Shown here one piece after another: positions 61,340-64,000 of a stretch of DNA of 64,000 bases. Each line of letters begins with the position of its first letter. Positions within the stretch are counted from its first letter, which is position 1. The position numbers were made by a program, and so were the translations under genes. The DNA comes from Orychophragmus violaceus (taxonomy: Eukaryota > Streptophyta > Magnoliopsida > Brassicales > Brassicaceae), in NCBI GenBank assembly GCA_030180135.1, contig CM058236.1, forward strand, positions 53,409,728 to 53,473,727, read 5' to 3'. Below the pieces are notes generated by a model. The model had not been told where the DNA came from and searched no databases. It worked only from the letters and a program-made list of their open reading frames with translations.

Positions 61340-61655
61340 TAGTACCGACTGTCATGTAGGTGCACACCACAACATAAACCACAACACACACCACAACATA
61401 CATCACGACACACATCTAGCGGCAGTAGCACAACTGAGGTTTGAAGACACTGACTCCAACCTGCACGGAGAAATTCTATCTAGACTAGGACCGGCGTAGA
61501 GAACAATCTATGTTAAGTTGGTGTTTGAAAAAGCCTTTCGCAAAGTAACCATTTATAAAAATTTCGCAAACTCTTTTGAAAAAGATTTGAAAACATGGTT
61601 TTTGAAAAACAACGAAAGTTGATCTCCCACGACAGGACTGGGAGATCTTAACCTA

Positions 61656-61668
61656 GGCTCTGATACCA
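61656..61668 (-). other. LARD primer-binding site (tRNA-Met)
   Basis: On the minus strand TGGTATCAGAGCC, three bases inside the 5' LTR (61672-63367), the standard initiator tRNA-Met site. It fixes the orientation. Confidence 0.9.
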
Positions 61669-61671
61669 AAT

Positions 61672-63367
61672 TGTAACACCCGTCTCCCGGCGAACCGGAG
61701 ATGCGGCATTAGGAAGGCCCGTTGAAACGGATTCGGGTCAACCGGGACGCCAACTCAACTTGTCCCAGGTCCCAGGCACCTTCTTCGTATTCAAATACAC
61801 CACTATGTCACGCGATCGCTCAATCCCGCATCCGGACCTGTAAGAAAACGAGGGCAGGAAAGGAAAGAGGCCTGAGTAATTGTTTCAAACACAATTACCC
61901 AGTGAGGACGGATTTAAGGAATTTGCGATCCCAACTTGCACAACACAACTACGAAGCACAAGTCCTAAGCTAATAACACCTTGCAATCAGGCCTGAAGGC
62001 TTTCACCACGCAAACTACATCCACTCGTGCTTTCACACTCATGGACCACTTCCTTCGACCCGTAGGCCCAAACAATCCTTCTTTTCCTTCTGGGGGCTCG
62101 TCAGACCCCCGACGCCTTCTCAAGGGACACGCACCCCGTACGCATCCCGCTACACAACACCCTTTCGGAGGCCCTGCCATAGTCTACCAATCATATCCAT
62201 CACACACAATCAACGTTTTCAGGCTCAGCGATAACCTAGCAGTTCTACGTTCTACAATCAATCACATCAGACGTCTTACTATCCCTACACTACCTAGGAA
62301 AGACGCTATTAATAGACGACTATTGTCCGGAATTGAGATAGAGCAAGGGAGATAACCAACGGTCCTCACCTTATCCAAAGAAGAGGGAAAAATGGTACAT
62401 TAGAAGCTCCATTAGCCCGAACGGACATCAGATCTGGAAAGAGGTCGAGAAATCGAGTGAGATATGCTTTCGTTTCGTTCGAATCGGGTTTAGGATGGTC
62501 AAGTTATGGTCCACTGAAGTTTGGTTGACTGAAAGTCAACGGTCAGGTCAAAGTCAACCGGTTGACCCGGTCAACCCAGACCCAGACCCAAACCCAGAAT
62601 GAACCAGGCCCAAGATCCATAACCAGCCCACACCCCAAACCAGACCCTAACCAAACTAAACCTGGAAATCAAATTGAAATTAGGAAGAATTGGATTAAAC
62701 CAGACCGAACCGGGTTGGACAGACCCAAACTGGTCAACGAGTTGACCCGGCCGAGTTGACCCAGCCGGACCGAGTCTACTCGGTCGCCGGCGAGTTGACT
62801 CGGCGGCGGTCCAGCGGAGGCTCCGGTGACGGTGACGGTGCCGGACGGCGGCGACTCTCGGCGGCGCGTGACGGCGGACCTCCGACGGCGCGTGAAAACT
62901 CTCGGCGGCGCGTGCGACGGCGCGTGAAGATCCGGCGATTCTATCCCTGGCGATTGCAGGCGCGTCCGGACGTCTATGGAGGTTTGGTTTACGGCTACGG
63001 CTTCATCTCGTCGAGAGGAACGCGATGATGGTCTCTGGTTTTCCAGATTCCTCACGGTCAGAAAGATACAAGACCTTTAGATCTCGGGTTGAAGAAAATC
63101 AGATCTGAAAATGAGCTTACCGGATTGCTTTAGTCTCTAGAGGATGGAGGAGCATCAGATCTACCTTCTGGAGGCTGTGGCTGCGACGGGAAAGGAACAG
63201 AGCTTCGCCGAGAATCTCCTTTTCTGATTTCTCCTTTAGGTGGCTACTCTTTAAATATGGGAAATAGGGAGGGAAACCCTAGGGTTTTTGGAAGGCTAAT
63301 GGGCTTTGGCTGGGCTTTTTCTTCTTTTTAAACAAAATTTTAAATGGGCCAGTATGGGTATGTTACA
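61672..63367 (-). repeat. LARD 5' LTR
   Basis: 1696 bp, ending TGTTACA before the gattc target duplication. On the minus strand a TATA-like tatttaaag is at 63248-63256, followed by a leader with GGCGGCG-rich sequence (62800-62930). Confidence 0.9.
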
Positions 63368-63372
63368 GATTC

Positions 63373-64000
63373 CATCATCATTACATTCACATATTTTTCA
63401 TAGGAGCTATACCAACCTTTGCATGATTATACATCAACTTCTCTACATGAAACATCTATATAGCACTATTATCCATTTTTAATCAAATTTGTTTTTATCT
63501 GATTTTTCATTTCCAAATGATCTTGTTTATTCTTTTGAGGTCCATTTATTTTAGTTTTTTCCAATGTTAAAAAGTTGTTTATGCTATTCTTAAGATTTTT
63601 TGGGGATTTTATATATAATTTTTTTTTTTTTACTTTTTCAAAGGTACTATGATATTCAATGAAAAAAACTTATTTTATTATTTAATGATAGTCTCTAAAA
63701 TAAATAATCTATATTTTCGAATGGCATGAAAAACACACATAGATTTACAATTTGTGATAACGTCCATGTTTATAAAGTTGATGGGCATTTAAAAATAACA
63801 TGATTTATCGTTTCTTCCTCTTTTATATACTCAACAGAATATATCTCACAATTAATTTCTTTAGATTTGAATTTTCTTGTTATCAGTAAACAGTTCGAAA
63901 TCGCTTGCCAAATGATATATTTTTATCTTGGATGAACATTTTTGTTTTAATGAAAATGCATGTATCTTTTTAACATACGGCCCCAAAAAAGGTTATTATT
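63373..64000. other. AT-rich intergenic DNA
   Basis: No ORF, element end or RNA gene recognised to the window edge. Confidence 0.5.

Larger units (their letters stand above)
58163..63367 (-). mobile_element. Pol-less LTR retroelement (LARD-type), 5.2 kb
   Basis: LTRs at 58163-59872 (1710 bp) and 61672-63367 (1696 bp) with TGTAACACCC/GGGTGTGTTACA ends (the first base of the left copy is C), and a 5-bp TSD gattc (58158-58162, 63368-63372). The primer site at 61668-61656 and the purine tract at the left LTR show minus orientation. The 1.8-kb interior has no gag or pol. LTR copies differ visibly (an 11-bp duplication near 58190, many substitutions), so it is older than the Copia and Athila insertions. 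Confidence 0.9.

Noticed and set aside
58482..62355. Two similar 124-aa ORFs (58482-58856 and 61981-62355) suggesting a gene duplication
   Set aside because: They are the same position of the two LTRs of one element and run antisense to it.

Overview
This window is plant nuclear DNA, almost certainly from a Brassicaceae species. The evidence is two intact intron-containing genes on the minus strand, a PMT14-type methyltransferase and the cap-binding factor eIF4E. Their exon layouts and protein sequences closely match the neighbouring Arabidopsis thaliana genes At4g18030 and At4g18040, compared from memory. Nearly everything else is transposable-element DNA, much of it nested and dated relative to its neighbours by target-site duplications (TSDs).

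Layout. 1-1878: 5' end of a CACTA transposon (minus), with its transposase running off the window. It sits in a LINE (minus, 1879-16480). That LINE is split by an Athila-type Ty3/gypsy element (2267-12083, TSD ctagg, 1198-bp LTRs). 16.5-24.6 kb is the gene island: PMT14 (18079-20360) and eIF4E (22025-23328). 24.6-31.6 kb holds a poly(A) retroposon, a LINE fragment, a 1.28-kb foldback (Mutator-like) element carrying tRNA-like units in both arms, and a decayed gag-only LTR element (E1). 31.6-33.1 kb has a 63-bp CGAT-core minisatellite and a CACTA remnant. 33.1-39.2 kb has a second gag-only LTR element (E2), a Tat-like pol fragment and another CACTA end. 39.3-51.5 kb is a LINE (plus) split by a young Copia element (40428-48170, TSD caatc, 676-bp LTRs differing at 3 sites). 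51.5-64 kb is AT-rich and carries two more retroposons and a pol-less LTR element (58163-63367, TSD gattc, minus).

How it fits together. The two host genes are the only likely functional cellular genes. The transposons are mostly dead: single in-frame stops in the Athila pol and Copia gag, a deleted RT core in the first LINE, a mutated RT motif in the second, and stops or frameshifts in both gag-only elements. The most unusual signals are (1) tRNA-like A/B-box units inside a foldback element; (2) repeated CGATCG palindrome cassettes through the coding and noncoding parts of the Athila element; (3) a small family of noncoding poly(A) retroposons resembling Sadhu elements; (4) pol-less gag elements whose downstream region is built from repeated MHL-type modules.

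Limits: exon borders, LTR ends and similarities were found by reading, with no alignment or database search.
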